Positions 16,801-23,606 of a stretch of DNA of 64,000 nucleotides are shown here, one piece after another; position 1 is the stretch's first letter, and every line of letters begins with the position of its first letter. The stretch is from Paenibacillaceae bacterium (lineage in GTDB: Bacteria; Bacillota; Bacilli; Paenibacillales; CANHGK01), in assembly GCA_947460235.1 (NCBI GenBank), contig CANHGK010000003.1, positions 1 to 64,000 on the forward strand. The letters are read 5' to 3'. Under the pieces are notes generated by a model that saw only the letters and a program-made list of their open reading frames with translations, did no database searches and was not told the origin of the DNA. The translations under genes were made by a program, and so were the position numbers.

Positions 16801-17399
16801 ATAACACACAAGGACAAGTCGGATCCAGTAAGTCATATGGTTCTAGTTTATTTTCAGAAATTAGCAATGTAATTGGCATGGACAATATCGTATGTAAGCA
16901 AATCGCAGCAAGTGATACAGGTTCCGCATGTTTGGATCAAAGCGGAAAACTGTATGCATGGGGAACGATTCCAAATGTAATTTCCAGAGATCAAGGGGTA
17001 CAACTCATTACCAACAATGTACAAAGTATTGGCTCAAAATCATTCAATGGACTTCTCATTGCGCAGTACATTGCGCAAGTGAATCAACGAACGTGGTATT
17101 ATGTCGGTGCAAACGAATCTGTTCTAAATGAGCGAATGAAACAAGCATTTGCAGATGGTGCCGCGCAGTGGAGCATGGACGCGGATGCACGGGTAAGCTA
17201 CATCCGATCAGATGGAACGGCTTGGGTGACGAGCGACAGCGACTACAAACCAGGCCCAATGAAAATTGGTGTTCCGTACCGAAATGATGTGATGACCTGG
17301 GTTAGTCAAATTGGAACCAGTGTTCGTCTCACAAATGCAGGGATTGATTGGTTCAATCATCCTACGGGTTGGCTTCCAACGGTAAACCCAACTCCTTAA
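13851..17399 (+). CDS. Secreted multimodular starch-binding (CBM) and RCC1-repeat protein
   Basis: The true start is ATG 13851, preceded by AAAGGAG, giving 1182 residues. A signal peptide ends near residue 27 (VANAAA). Next come a CBM20-like module (VVGDFSNWS; about 30-140), a TP-rich linker, an unassigned beta module, and a second TPTPTPT linker. Two CBM25-like modules follow (YKPTIW...VQFTNGDGIWDS at about 322-425; YYRNSNWWYDGG at about 450-580). Then RCC1 blades begin near residue 605 (HHLILRSDGTVWAWGDNTYG, LLGDGTLMAWGQNDCGQLG and others), with an insertion of about 150 residues between blades. The likely role is binding of alpha-glucan or the cell surface; no catalytic domain is visible. 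Confidence 0.85.
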   Translation: MKKIVSKLLSILLMLNVMMPFLVANAAATNPNVTFYVDQCKTTTGQSCWVVGDFSNWSTTGGIGGLKLFTNQNGVTYPKWMMSKSFTTTAIQFKFAVVNDSTGAIVSYESLTANRSLTPVDGSTYTATYGVAGGTVVTPSVTATPTKTPVPTATPIVTSVPTATPTKTPIPTATPTPDPKIPAITYTTDSSGGYYDIRVKITDSDTGPSSLTMTVTSSNQSIVADNKLSYDKVSSYYDRIVRILSFAGGYGQTNITIMVSDGSHVGYATIPIIMNAPTPTPIPTATPVPTKTPVPTATPTPTPKPTATPVPTATPSPTPTPVPTYSVHLFYKPTIWTEDTAYAYVLAQTGFATGGIAQFNNTPAAYKRMMKSNSNPGFFETTVTYQGIYGARVQFTNGDGIWDSSDQYGITKGDVTVLGQKVYGGTPAPALKTPSPSPTIAPTDKPVPPNTIVVYYRNSNWWYDGGQSFRDPYNPGINNEAVSIIYGFASTPNPAAPSSTPSIAWKPSGAGTSTIGMIHTGYGGATLSKSKKYEGYWEGEITIPTGADPRVNLMFHNYFGILDDGGNKQTPYYNQCYPPACTFTDGVWNAGPPSNSPSLSPAPMTAIQMVSGSKHHLILRSDGTVWAWGDNTYGQLGIGTDVFWVQKGKPIATPAPVTYVDEAHAVRIVGLKNIKQLFAGANSSFALLGDGTLMAWGQNDCGQLGDLNFNLNYGDFDARVYSPMISRSPKDAYGKPIWNTNSDYAIKQVASEVENTHVLLNNGLVYSFGKDGGRYKLGGVYPNTVRFGPQLLKEVRPVTMKAVAVPYDLVLDKVPSPFNIAMKAFGVILKTVIPDLSSCNVFCVTIPYAIDGPVDIIPQNNGHWSTGFVPDPRKPLELNATNSIAAFVANVANQGQYNIRLKDTGINVISNGDLPEIALGSAVNSPTSYLSPDGIYTITGFSTKTLLPNNSASSPNPSKIVDMRSGLHHTILLRADGHVSALGDNTQGQVGSSKSYGSSLFSEISNVIGMDNIVCKQIAASDTGSACLDQSGKLYAWGTIPNVISRDQGVQLITNNVQSIGSKSFNGLLIAQYIAQVNQRTWYYVGANESVLNERMKQAFADGAAQWSMDADARVSYIRSDGTAWVTSDSDYKPGPMKIGVPYRNDVMTWVSQIGTSVRLTNAGIDWFNHPTGWLPTVNPTP

Positions 17400-17430
17400 T
17401 CACAAACAGAAATGATTCACCTTGTGATAA

Positions 17431-17562
17431 ATCAAAACATACGGCATCATTACCCGCGTGTTCCAGAAAAATGGCGTCGTATCCGTTAGCGATTGGTCCA
17501 CAGAATTCAGTGGTCACCCAACCGGATGGTTCGTACAACCAGTTGCAAATGTAATCCAGTAA
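17431..17562 (+). pseudogene. C-terminal remnant of a second RCC1-protein-like copy
   Basis: After an in-frame stop, 43 codons read TYGIITRVFQKNGVV...DWSTEFSGHPTGWFVQPV and end in TAA. They align with the last residues of the preceding protein (WVSQIGTSV...IDWFNHPTGWLPTV), sharing V-x-Q, DW and HPTGW. There is no start codon or ribosome site. This looks like the residue of a tandem duplication or a replaced C terminus. The overlapping minus-strand frame at 17362-17568 is a shadow. Confidence 0.6.
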
Positions 17563-17566
17563 CAAC

Positions 17567-17608
17567 AAAAGTCATCCTAAAGTGAATTTCACTTTTAGGA
17601 TGACTTTT
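17567..17608. terminator. Strong bidirectional terminator
   Basis: An almost perfect long hairpin, AAAAGTCATCCTAAAGTG paired with CACTTTTAGGATGACTTTTT, A-rich on one side and T-rich on the other. It ends transcription from the RCC1 protein and could also end that of the convergent CDGSH gene. Confidence 0.92.
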
Positions 17609-17659
17609 TACGTTCCAAGCTTTGCATTCAAAAATAGGTTTCAGTAAGATAGTGTTGTA

Positions 17660-17854
17660 TTACACGCGCGTTTGACTTTCGAACTTCCCTTTATGAGCTC
17701 CGTCGCAAAATGGCTTTTTATCCGATAATCCACAGCGACATAAGTACACGGACTCTTTGGATTCATATGCATTGCCTTCTCCGTCCAACAATTGTACTGG
17801 ACCTTGAACAAGTAATGGACCATTGTCACGCGCTTGAATTTTTACATCTGACAT
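17660..17854 (-). CDS. CDGSH iron-sulfur domain protein
   Basis: A 64-residue protein made of one CDGSH domain. The ligand motif C-x-C-x2-S-x3-P-x-C-D-G-x-H is intact as CRCGLSDKKPFCDGAH (residues about 40-55) and binds a 2Fe-2S cluster through three Cys and one His. GAGGAG precedes the ATG. Members act as small redox or cluster-transfer proteins in the cytosol; the specific partner is unknown. It is alone between a terminator and a divergent hydrolase gene. The longer minus-strand frame 17641-17829 is an out-of-frame shadow. Confidence 0.93.
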   Translation of the reverse strand: MSDVKIQARDNGPLLVQGPVQLLDGEGNAYESKESVYLCRCGLSDKKPFCDGAHKGKFESQTRV

Positions 17855-17966
17855 AAGTGCATGCTCCTCTCGAATTTGGAATGCTATTAAATTGTAAACT
17901 GATCAATCAGTGACTGTCTACTCCCCTATTTTTCAATCATAACCATTTGGAACCGGAGGCATACCA

Positions 17967-18662
17967 ATGAACATCACGTATCTTGGACATTCTGCGATTT
18001 TACTTGAAAGTAGCTCAACAGCTGTGATCATCGACCCTTTTTTACGAGGCAATCCAAATTGCACGATTGATCCGGCACAACTTAAAGTTGATGCAGTAAT
18101 CGTTACGCATGGGCACGGTGATCATCTAGGTGATGCGCTTGAAATTGCGCTAAACAACAATTGTCCGATCATAGCGATTTTCGAAGTTGCCATGTATTGT
18201 GCGAAAAAGGGTGCAAACATTCGACCAATGAACATCGGAGGTCAAGTCACAGTGAACGATATCCATATCCGCATGACCATGGCATGGCACAGTTCATCCA
18301 TCGAAGAACATGGCGTGATTTTGGAAGGTGGCACAGCTGCTGGAGTCATTGTGACGATGGGTGATCAATCGTTCTATCACGCCGGCGATACTGCGCTTTT
18401 TGGAGATTTGAAATTGATTGGGGAATTATATCAACCAGACATCGTTGCACTCCCCATTGGCGACGCGTTCACGATGGGACCTGATGAAGCAGTCATCGCT
18501 GCACAGTGGCTCGGTGCGAAACATGTCATCCCGATCCATTACAATACTTTTTCTCAAATTTCCCAAGACGGAGAAGGGTTTGCGGCGAAGATTCGCGAAA
18601 AAGGTATGTCAGCATACGTATTAACGATCGAAGAATCCATCGAAATTTCAAAAGGAGATTAA
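17967..18662 (+). CDS. UPF0173 metal-dependent hydrolase (metallo-beta-lactamase fold)
   Basis: A 231-residue protein with the UPF0173 start YLGHSAILLES and the metallo-beta-lactamase metal motif THGHGDHLGD near residue 50. Further metal ligands lie in SSIEEH, YHAGDTALFGD and IPIHYNTF. The family includes B. subtilis YtkL; the substrate is not known. Its stop is followed after 2 bp by the DUF1904 gene, whose ribosome site AAAGGAG overlaps the last codons, so the two are translationally linked. Confidence 0.9.
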   Translation: MNITYLGHSAILLESSSTAVIIDPFLRGNPNCTIDPAQLKVDAVIVTHGHGDHLGDALEIALNNNCPIIAIFEVAMYCAKKGANIRPMNIGGQVTVNDIHIRMTMAWHSSSIEEHGVILEGGTAAGVIVTMGDQSFYHAGDTALFGDLKLIGELYQPDIVALPIGDAFTMGPDEAVIAAQWLGAKHVIPIHYNTFSQISQDGEGFAAKIREKGMSAYVLTIEESIEISKGD

Positions 18663-18664
18663 CG

Positions 18665-19009
18665 ATGCCACAACTATGGGTGCGCGGAATCCCACTTCAA
18701 AAATTAAAAGCATGCCACAAACCGTTGTTCAGCGAATTGGCGGAAATTTGCGAGTGCGAAACCGACAATTTTTCCATTGAATTTTGGGAAGGTATTACGT
18801 TGCAATTTGACGATCATGCGCCGAGTTTTCCATTTGTTGAAGTCAAGTGGTTTGATCGCGGTCGGGAAGTTCGTGATCGTTTTGCACAGTCTGTAAGTCG
18901 TTATTTGTTCGATGTCGGCGTGCACAATGTAGAAATTGCCTTTATTTGTTATGAAAAAGATGCATATTATGCGGACGGCGTTTCCTTTGCTGAAGATCTG
19001 GAGCAATAA
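18665..19009 (+). CDS. DUF1904-type protein (tautomerase-like fold)
   Basis: The tracked frame begins too far upstream, inside the previous gene. ATG 18665 follows AAAGGAG and yields 114 residues starting MPQLWVRGIP. Length and pattern fit DUF1904, a family with a tautomerase-like fold and no proven reaction. The initial Met-Pro is compatible with a tautomerase-type N-terminal proline, though catalysis is not demonstrated. It forms a two-gene unit with the UPF0173 hydrolase. Confidence 0.7.
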   Translation: MPQLWVRGIPLQKLKACHKPLFSELAEICECETDNFSIEFWEGITLQFDDHAPSFPFVEVKWFDRGREVRDRFAQSVSRYLFDVGVHNVEIAFICYEKDAYYADGVSFAEDLEQ

Positions 19010-19057
19010 AAATCGCCCGTCCATATCCGTTCAGTCGGAGATGTTCGGGCGATTTTT
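19007..19057. terminator. Bidirectional terminator
   Basis: The stem AAAAATCGCCCG/CGGGCGATTTTT encloses a 26-base loop containing a smaller TCCG/CGGA pairing. It overlaps the stop codons of both the DUF1904 gene and the convergent 123-residue gene and provides T-runs in both directions. Confidence 0.88.
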
Positions 19058-19427
19058 ATTTATTTACTCCACCATTTCGAGGCAAAACTGAAGCGAAATC
19101 ACATAATGCAACTGCATCATAGTTTTCCGCCCAACATTGTTGTAATAGCTTTGAGACTGCAGCAATATATAAGTTTTGGTCAGCAATCACTTGCGGTTCA
19201 ATCTCCAAATAAAAACGTGAATACAAATAACCGTCATCCTCCGTTTTGCGTAGGGATGCGTCAAAGTCTTCGTTTTTATTAATGTTTAAGCTCATCAGAT
19301 GATTGTAAATATTCCACCGCTCAACATTGCCATACGTACATTCAGCGACGAATGTCGTCAATCGAAATCGGTCTTCATCCGTATCAATGAATAATTTACA
19401 ATATAAATCGAAGCGATTTTCGTCCAT
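19056..19427 (-). CDS. Hypothetical acidic cytosolic protein, 123 aa
   Basis: A 123-residue soluble, acidic protein beginning MDENRFDLYCKLFIDT, with mixed alpha/beta pattern and no signal peptide or membrane segment. No family is recognised; its size, acidity and compactness resemble orphan immunity or small regulatory proteins, but nothing in the neighbourhood supports a toxin partner. It ends on a shared terminator and starts with an ATG preceded by GAGGTGACG-like sequence. Confidence 0.65.
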   Translation of the reverse strand: MDENRFDLYCKLFIDTDEDRFRLTTFVAECTYGNVERWNIYNHLMSLNINKNEDFDASLRKTEDDGYLYSRFYLEIEPQVIADQNLYIAAVSKLLQQCWAENYDAVALCDFASVLPRNGGVNK

Positions 19428-19597
19428 TTCGTCACCTCATTTTAAGTCTATATTTAGAAATTTAAAAAGTTATCATTAAATTTAGCGAGTAATCTAAGAA
19501 TTCCATACAAACTCAATTTTTCCTGCAAATTCGCGATACAAGTTGTTACGTTTCATATAATTGTATTTGCAGTAGGTGAAATTTCATAAATCCATGC

Positions 19598-19625
19598 TAT
19601 ACTAGCAAAATATAATTAAAGGAGA
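19598..19625 (+). promoter_or_regulatory. Putative -10 box and ribosome site of the radical SAM gene
   Basis: A consensus-like TATACT at 19598 follows the AT-rich 200-bp gap. The -35 region about 17 bp upstream is poor (GGTGAA). AAAGGAG (19619-19625) sets the GTG start at 19633, since the ATG at 19631 hits TGA at once. Confidence 0.4.
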
Positions 19626-19632
19626 TGACAAT

Positions 19633-20367
19633 GTGAAGGGCAGAATTTTCACGTGCAATCCACTCGTTCAAACCGTTGGACCAGGTCTGCGTTTTCATAT
19701 TGTTTTGCAAGGTTGTACATTAACATGTCATCATTGCACCATACCTGGCTCATGGAACTATTTTGGCGGTACAGAAGTTACGATTGATGAACTGTTATCT
19801 CAAATCGAACCACATCTTGAATCGTACCGTTCTAGTGGCGGAGGAATTACGATCAGCGGAGGGGAGCCCATGCTACAGGCACCTTTTGTTATTGAACTTT
19901 TCAAACAATGCCATAGCCGGTGGTCATTACATACCGTTCTAGATACTGCAGGATTTAGTTTACTCGATTTTACTAAGCCACTACTTACCGTTACTGATCT
20001 ATTAATCTTTAATCTCAAAACATTTGATGAACAAAAACATATCGAATTAACTGGTCACTCAAATCAATCGATGCTTTATTTTGCAGAGACTGCCGCTGAA
20101 ATAGGGGTTCCCATTCATGTCAAACATGTGATTATTCCTGGACTTACCGATGATGAAAATGAGCTGCGCTCAATCGGTCAGTGGATCGCACAGATACGAA
20201 CGTTTGAGAAACTGATCATTGAATCCTATGACCCTAATTGTGTCATGCGTTGGAATGAACTTGGACTTATCTCTCCTCTTCATGCGCATCATCCATCTTC
20301 GCCCAAACAAAATGCATTAGCAGAACAAATCATTCAAGATGCGATTAACCAATCTTTACAGACATAA
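19633..20367 (+). CDS. PflA-like glycyl-radical-enzyme activating radical SAM protein (orphan)
   Basis: A 244-residue radical SAM protein. The cluster motif C-x3-C-x2-C is CTLTCHHC (residues about 29-36), the SAM-binding GGE is ISGGEPML, and the C-terminal half forms the usual partial barrel (HVIIPGLTDDENEL). The closest pattern is pyruvate formate-lyase activase, which generates a glycyl radical on its partner. The start is GTG 19633 after AAAGGAGATG. No glycyl radical enzyme is present in the window, so the substrate is unknown. The residues after the cluster (TIPGSW) differ from the HNRDTW-type stretch of classical PflA. Confidence 0.82.
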   Translation: MKGRIFTCNPLVQTVGPGLRFHIVLQGCTLTCHHCTIPGSWNYFGGTEVTIDELLSQIEPHLESYRSSGGGITISGGEPMLQAPFVIELFKQCHSRWSLHTVLDTAGFSLLDFTKPLLTVTDLLIFNLKTFDEQKHIELTGHSNQSMLYFAETAAEIGVPIHVKHVIIPGLTDDENELRSIGQWIAQIRTFEKLIIESYDPNCVMRWNELGLISPLHAHHPSSPKQNALAEQIIQDAINQSLQT

Positions 20368-20414
20368 CAAACATTTCACGATGTTTGAATTCTGATAGGA
20401 AGTCGTTGTGCCAA

Positions 20415-20862
20415 CTAACCGTTGCTTTCCACATCCAACGAACGGGCAGCCATATAGTTGAAATTTTCATGCGTCGTACAAATAAATAATTGATTTGTTG
20501 CACGAGAACAGGCGTGATATAAGATCCGGCATGTTACATGTTTTTGAGGATCCGAACCAATACAAAGAATCGCATATGCATGTTCAAGAAACTTTGCCTC
20601 TTCATCACAAAACACGAATGTATTTCCATTCCCGAAATCCACACAAAGCGTATGGTCTGTTCCAGACATTACGATCCTGCAGGCATATGTCACAATCGAT
20701 ATCATCGGATGTTCACAAGTGTAAATAACCCGATCCCCCTGCCGAAACAATCTTGTATGAACTCTTCATTCCCACTTTCCCGTCATTGGCGGATTGAACA
20801 ATTCACCAATCCAATCATTCAAGTTTAATGATCGCTTCTTCCACTCGACCGATAATGTCCAT
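20415..20862 (-). pseudogene. Decayed RecD2/UvrD_C_2-like helicase C-terminal gene
   Basis: ATG 20862 has a strong ribosome site (GGGAGGG) and reads MDIIGRVEEAIIKL. It needs a +1 shift to continue as NDWIGELFNPPMTGKWE, then meets TGA, after which the same frame goes on as RVHTRLFRQGDRVIYT to the tracked 111-residue ORF. The joined chain resembles the RecD2 C-terminal region: LFNPP-x-GK-x-E, FR-x-GDRVI, then HAYA. ACSRATNQLFI stands in for the TAVTRAK helicase motif VI and there is no HKSQG motif. With one frameshift, one stop and lost motifs, it cannot encode a working helicase. Whether relatives keep an intact small version is unknown. Confidence 0.55.
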
Positions 20863-20882
20863 GATAAACCCTCCCATTCGTG

Positions 20883-21770
20883 TTAATGTTTTAACTCATT
20901 CAAAATAAAATTTCTAAACGTTTCTGCTAACGTAGGTAATTTTACTTTTCGGTTATAAATTACACCAATGGAACGCGTCACTTTTTTCCCAACGATTGGA
21001 ATGCGTACTGGTTGCAATTCCGAAGTCGTCTGTAGCGCCATCTCTGGCAGCAAACTGACACCCATTCCCGCAGCAACCAATCCGCGAATCGTATCGGTTT
21101 CTTCGCCTTCAAAACTAATATCAGGTACGAAACCGGCATTCAAACATGCCTCCCATACGATAGGACGAAGTGAATATCCTTCACTAAACAACACAAATGA
21201 TTCATCCTTTAATTGATGCAAAGCAAGTTCACGCTCGTTCGCAAAACGATGATTTGGAGGCAGAACGACGAAAAGTTCTTCATTCTTTAGCAAATCACCA
21301 GTAATTTGTTCACTTGGTTCCGGTATCGGTGAAATGAGCGCCAAATCAACCGTCCCTTCCTGAACATCGTTCAATAAACTTGCATACGTTCCCTGATGTA
21401 GACGAAACTTTGCATTCGGGTAAAATTTTCGAAACTTTGATACAACACTGGGTACCATATGCACACCAAAACTATGAGGAAAACCAATTCGGATATAGCC
21501 CGACTCAGGTTCTGCCATATCTTTAATTTCCTGCACGGCGCGTTCGAGTTCGAGGACGATGGATTCGGCACGTTTCAAAAATAACGATCCTTCCGGCGTT
21601 AATTGCAGATTACGACCTTTTTGAATGAATAAAGCAATGCCAAGTTCATTTTCGAGCAAATGAATTTGCCTGCTGACCGCAGATTGTGCAACATGTAATT
21701 CCTCTGCCGCTTTTGTGACGTGCTGCCTTCTGGCAACACGAATAAAATAATTCAATTGCCGTAATTCCAT
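20883..21770 (-). CDS. LysR family transcriptional regulator
   Basis: The true start is ATG 21770 (AAAGGAG upstream), giving 295 residues; the tracked 54-residue extension runs into the promoter region. The winged helix-turn-helix (about residues 1-60, QLNYFIRVARRQHVTKAAEEL then QSAVSRQIHLLE) is classic LysR, followed by a periplasmic-binding-like effector domain from about residue 90 (GYIRIGFPHSFG). It is divergent from tpx, and a T-N11-A type dyad (CTATT-N9-AATAG) overlaps the tpx -10 box, so control of tpx and itself is inferred. The effector is unknown. Confidence 0.9.
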   Translation of the reverse strand: MELRQLNYFIRVARRQHVTKAAEELHVAQSAVSRQIHLLENELGIALFIQKGRNLQLTPEGSLFLKRAESIVLELERAVQEIKDMAEPESGYIRIGFPHSFGVHMVPSVVSKFRKFYPNAKFRLHQGTYASLLNDVQEGTVDLALISPIPEPSEQITGDLLKNEELFVVLPPNHRFANERELALHQLKDESFVLFSEGYSLRPIVWEACLNAGFVPDISFEGEETDTIRGLVAAGMGVSLLPEMALQTTSELQPVRIPIVGKKVTRSIGVIYNRKVKLPTLAETFRNFILNELKH

Positions 21771-21801
21771 AATTAAAATTCTCCTTTCACAGAAAGCGAC
21801 G

Positions 21802-21841
21802 TTGGACAATATTGCTTCTAAACTATTATAATAATCAATAG
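21802..21841 (+). promoter_or_regulatory. tpx promoter overlapped by LysR-type dyad
   Basis: The -35-like TTGGAC (21802) and perfect TATAAT (21827-21832) are spaced 19 bp. The imperfect dyad CTATTATAATAATCAATAG (21823-21841) covers the -10 box, the usual geometry for a LysR regulator acting on the divergent gene. Confidence 0.5.
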
Positions 21842-21889
21842 TGGTCGTGCATAGGTGACCAACGTTAATCATGAACAGGAGTGGAACAC

Positions 21890-22423
21890 ATGGCATTGCA
21901 AACTGCACCTGAGCGGAACGGTGTTGCAACATTTAAAGGCAACCCGATTACACTTTTGGGTCAAGAAGTTAAAGTGGGCGATCAAGCTCCAGATTTTTCA
22001 GTTCAAAAGAACTTGCTAGAAGAAGTTACGCTTGCTTCTTATGAAGGCAAAATTAAATTGATTAGCGTAGTTCCTTCCTTGGACACTGGCGTTTGTGATG
22101 CTCAAACACGCCGTTTCAACGAAGAAGCAACGAACCTTGGCGATAACGTTGTTGTTTTGACCGTTAGTATGGACCTTCCTTTTGCACAATCTCGTTGGTG
22201 TGGGGCTGCAGGTGTTGAACGCGTGATTACGCTTTCCGACTACAAAAACCGCAATTTTGGCGAAACGTATGGCGTATACATTAAAGAATTCGGTTTGTTA
22301 ATGCGTTCCGTGTTTGTCGTCGATTCATCCAATAAAGTGACATACGCAGACGTTTTAACAGAAATGACTGAACACCCGAACTACGAAGCAGCGATTGCGG
22401 CTGTTAAAGAATTAATCGGTTAA
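21890..22423 (+). CDS. tpx: Thiol peroxidase (atypical 2-Cys peroxiredoxin)
   Basis: A 177-residue peroxiredoxin starting at ATG 21890 (AGGAG upstream; the GTG at 21881 is too early). The peroxidatic cysteine lies in [12 protein letters not shown] (about residue 64) and the resolving cysteine in SRWCGAAG (about residue 98), as in Tpx. It reduces hydrogen and alkyl peroxides with thioredoxin in the cytosol. It stands alone under a LysR-type divergent promoter, with the cell-wall cytochrome gene following 35 bp later. Confidence 0.95.
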   Translation: MALQTAPERNGVATFKGNPITLLGQEVKVGDQAPDFSVQKNLLEEVTLASYEGKIKLISVVPSLDTGVCDAQTRRFNEEATNLGDNVVVLTVSMDLPFAQSRWCGAAGVERVITLSDYKNRNFGETYGVYIKEFGLLMRSVFVVDSSNKVTYADVLTEMTEHPNYEAAIAAVKELIG

Positions 22424-22458
22424 TCTGACATCCTCGAATAACATAGGAGGTCCAACCA

Positions 22459-23538
22459 ATGGGCTCATCTCTACGAAACAGATTTCGTTACCTTCGAATC
22501 GGTCGATGGACACTGTTGGGAGGGATGAGTCTGTTGTTGTTTTTTTCAGCGGCCATACCTTTGCATGCAGATGATCGAGTAAATGAAGGCGCACTTGTAT
22601 TCAAAAATTCCTGTCAAATATGTCATGGAGTTAGCGGAAAAAATGGCCCTTTCTCGATTGACCTTGTCGGACAAGAATTTGTAAGTACTTTTCACACAAA
22701 TGCAGATCTATTTAATTTTGTATCAAAAAACATGCCAAGATCAAATCCAGGAAGTTTATCTAATGAAGATTATTTAAATGTAGTTTCATACATCCAAAAC
22801 TTAAACGGCATTACCGTGTCAGATGATCAATTGCTTGCTTCAGCAACGCCACGTCAGTCGGTTATAACGAAAGCAACGCCAAATTTAACCTCGACAGTCA
22901 CGCCGTCATCGATGTTCACTTTTCAAGCAACAGTCACACCTAACGTAACAACACCGGTTTTTATTGTGACCACAACACCCAGTCCACATGTAATCACAGA
23001 CATCATTGAACCCGTTCATACACCATCAGATATCGATGGGTTAGTACAATCGGATGCGATCCGCAAGTCCATTACAAACGGTTGGATACCTGTGCTGTCC
23101 GAAAAAGGAAAAACGTTATTTCAACCATCGCAACCAATCACACGTGGCCAGTTTATTGCTGCAGTCATTGCCGCAAATGGGATTATTCCTCCTGTTCTTG
23201 CCAAATCATTAGCCTACGATATTGCATCAAACCCCGCGCGCGATGCAATCAACTATGCAATTTCAAAAAAATGGATTGTGCCGACGAAATCACAAACCAT
23301 ATTACCTAAACAACCGATAACTCGTGCTGATGCTGCAGTTTTCGCCCAAAAAGTGTGGAAACTTAAATCAATCATTTCGAAAACATTGAAAGACGTCCCA
23401 AAAACCGACCCTCGCGCTGGTGCAGTTGGTGCGCTCGTAAAACAAGGTGGACTTCGAATTAGCTCGAATCGAGCGAAACCATTAGATTCACTGTCTCGTG
23501 CAGATGCTGCATGGATGTTATCAAAACTTGTGAAGTAG
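22459..23538 (+). CDS. Exported cytochrome c fused to S-layer-homology (SLH) anchor repeats
   Basis: A 359-residue exported protein. A hydrophobic signal or anchor (about residues 18-38) is followed by a single-heme class I cytochrome c domain (about 42-120) with CQICH and a likely axial Met in SKNMPRSN. A Thr/Pro-rich linker of about 70 residues leads to three SLH-like repeats (PITRGQFIAAVIA, PITRADAAVFAQ, SLSRADAAWML), which in Gram-positives bind pyruvylated wall polymer. The protein would thus hold heme within or on the cell wall. AGGAGG precedes the ATG. Electron donor and acceptor are unknown; no oxidase is nearby. Confidence 0.85.
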   Translation: MGSSLRNRFRYLRIGRWTLLGGMSLLLFFSAAIPLHADDRVNEGALVFKNSCQICHGVSGKNGPFSIDLVGQEFVSTFHTNADLFNFVSKNMPRSNPGSLSNEDYLNVVSYIQNLNGITVSDDQLLASATPRQSVITKATPNLTSTVTPSSMFTFQATVTPNVTTPVFIVTTTPSPHVITDIIEPVHTPSDIDGLVQSDAIRKSITNGWIPVLSEKGKTLFQPSQPITRGQFIAAVIAANGIIPPVLAKSLAYDIASNPARDAINYAISKKWIVPTKSQTILPKQPITRADAAVFAQKVWKLKSIISKTLKDVPKTDPRAGAVGALVKQGGLRISSNRAKPLDSLSRADAAWMLSKLVK

Positions 23539-23545
23539 TATCATC

Positions 23546-23600
23546 AAAAAAGGCTGTCTGATCTGTAGATCATGTTGATCTACAAGTCAGATAGCCTTTT
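23546..23600. terminator. Bidirectional terminator
   Basis: A long hairpin (AAAAAGGCTGTCTGA and TCTGTAGATCA pairing with TGATCTACAAG and TCAGATAGCCTTTT) between the convergent cytochrome and 253-residue genes, with T-rich ends on both strands. Confidence 0.9.
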
Positions 23601-23606
23601 GTTCTG

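Noticed and set aside
17362-17568. 68-residue minus-strand ORF downstream of the RCC1 gene
   Set aside because: It is antisense to the gene end and to the C-terminal remnant and has no ribosome site; the plus-strand similarity explains the open frame.
17641-17829. 62-residue minus-strand ORF overlapping the CDGSH gene
   Set aside because: It is out of frame with the clear CDGSH motif protein and has no supporting signals.
20368-20395. CAAACAT/ATGTTTG hairpin after the radical SAM gene as a terminator
   Set aside because: It is a 7-bp AT-rich stem with no T-run on either strand, so evidence is too weak.
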